This document shows positions 22,465 to 22,930 of a stretch of 22,930 bases of DNA, one piece after another. A program made the translations under genes and the position numbers. This DNA is from SLAN01 sp964565375 (GTDB taxonomy: Bacteria; Spirochaetota; Spirochaetia; DSM-27196; SKKC01): positions 1 to 22,930 of the forward strand of contig CAZMEV010000050.1 in the NCBI GenBank assembly GCA_964565375.1, given 5' to 3'. The notes beneath the pieces were generated by a model. The model saw nothing but the letters and a program-made list of their open reading frames with translations, had not been told where the DNA came from and made no database searches. Each line of letters opens with the position of its first letter. Positions within the stretch are counted from its first letter, which is position 1.

Positions 22465-22930
22465 ATGAAAATATTTCTTGACACCGCACACATCGACCAG
22501 ATCGAAACGGCCAACCGCCTCGGCGTAATCGATGGAGTGACCACCAACCCGACCCACGTCTCGAAAACCGGGAACAAACCGGCCGACATTTATCCGCAGA
22601 TCTGCAAAATGGTAGACGGACCCGTGAGCCTTGAAACGATCGGACTCGAGGCCGATGGAATTGTGAAGGAAGGCCGGGAACTCGCAAAAATAGCGGACAA
22701 CGTTGTGGTCAAAGTACCCGTCATGCGCGAGGGACTCGTAGCCGTCAGCAGACTGGCAGCGGAAGGCATTCGCACGAACGTAACCACGAACTTCAGCGCC
22801 GTTCAGGCAATGCTCGCCGCGAAGGCCGGCGCCTCGTACATAAGCCCCTTCGTCGGCCGGCTCGACAAGATCGGCCAGGACGGCATGGAGGTGGTTGAAC
22901 AGATTCACACCATTTATGCCAACTACGGGT
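22465..22930 (+). CDS. Transaldolase, TalC/FSA type, partial (candidate sulfofructose transaldolase)
   Basis: The first 155 residues of an enzyme that normally has about 215-230; the gene runs off the right end. AAAGGAGA lies about seven bases before ATG 22465. The N-terminus MKIFLDTAHIDQIETANRLG, the GVTTNPT motif (24-30), Schiff-base Lys83 in VVVKVPV, and AKAGASYISPFVGRLDKIG identify the short transaldolase/fructose-6-phosphate aldolase family. Such enzymes move or release a dihydroxyacetone unit. In the sulfo-transaldolase pathway a relative splits 6-deoxy-6-sulfofructose to give sulfolactaldehyde, which fits the SuyAB and sulfoquinovosidase genes here. Residues near the phosphate site differ from common TalC (NVTTNFSAVQA instead of a NVTLVFSxNQA form). 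A normal pentose-phosphate transaldolase remains possible. Confidence 0.85.
   Translation, partial: MKIFLDTAHIDQIETANRLGVIDGVTTNPTHVSKTGNKPADIYPQICKMVDGPVSLETIGLEADGIVKEGRELAKIADNVVVKVPVMREGLVAVSRLAAEGIRTNVTTNFSAVQAMLAAKAGASYISPFVGRLDKIGQDGMEVVEQIHTIYANYG

Overview
The window looks like chromosome from a free-living spirochaete (Spirochaetaceae-like). The support is indirect: moderately high G+C, a short 648-residue ParC paired with a ParE of the 'EGQSASGS' type, solute-binding proteins with an AFA|GGQQE mature start, and consensus TTGACA promoters. The assignment is inference at about 0.5 confidence, because no rRNA or tRNA is present. No CRISPR array, insertion sequence, tRNA or rRNA was found, and no stretch without a gene exceeds 300 bases.

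Left part (1-10,371), mostly housekeeping and unrelated functions. In order: the end of an ABC-2 permease gene; a small lipoprotein with an FMN-binding-like fold; a bidirectional terminator; two minus-strand YeeE/YedE half-transporters for a sulfur compound behind a near-consensus promoter; the topoisomerase IV operon parE-parC; a GMC-family FAD oxidoreductase; a REC-PAS-HisKA_2 sensor kinase; and a CDP-alcohol phosphatidyltransferase. A small repeat-rich gap (10,144-10,371) ends this part.

Middle part (10,372-12,774), minus strand: a MazG-like pyrophosphohydrolase, an NAD(P)-binding atypical SDR, and an aromatic-amino-acid-decarboxylase-like PLP enzyme. The SDR and decarboxylase genes overlap as TAATG.

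Right part (12,838-22,930), the most interesting region, appears to be a sulfoquinovose (plant sulfolipid head group) catabolic locus. Reading along the minus strand from the right: suyA and suyB ((2R)-sulfolactate sulfo-lyase), a LarA-type nickel-pincer racemase homologue with all key residues, a ROK-family regulator, an ABC sugar-binding protein, two ABC permeases, and a GH31 enzyme closely matching the sulfoquinovosidase YihQ. A TalC/FSA-type transaldolase gene diverges from suyA and runs off the right end. Proposed flow: sulfoquinovosides are imported, sulfoquinovosidase releases sulfoquinovose, and an isomerase not in the window makes sulfofructose. The transaldolase then yields sulfolactaldehyde, an oxidation step not in the window gives (S)-sulfolactate, the LarA homologue inverts it to (R)-sulfolactate, and SuyAB splits that into pyruvate and sulfite. 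A nickel-pincer sulfolactate racemase replacing the known two-dehydrogenase (SlcC/ComC) inversion would be new as far as I know. It is an inference from gene context. The sulfoquinovosidase also has Gln in place of the sulfonate-binding Arg, which either modifies or challenges the substrate assignment.
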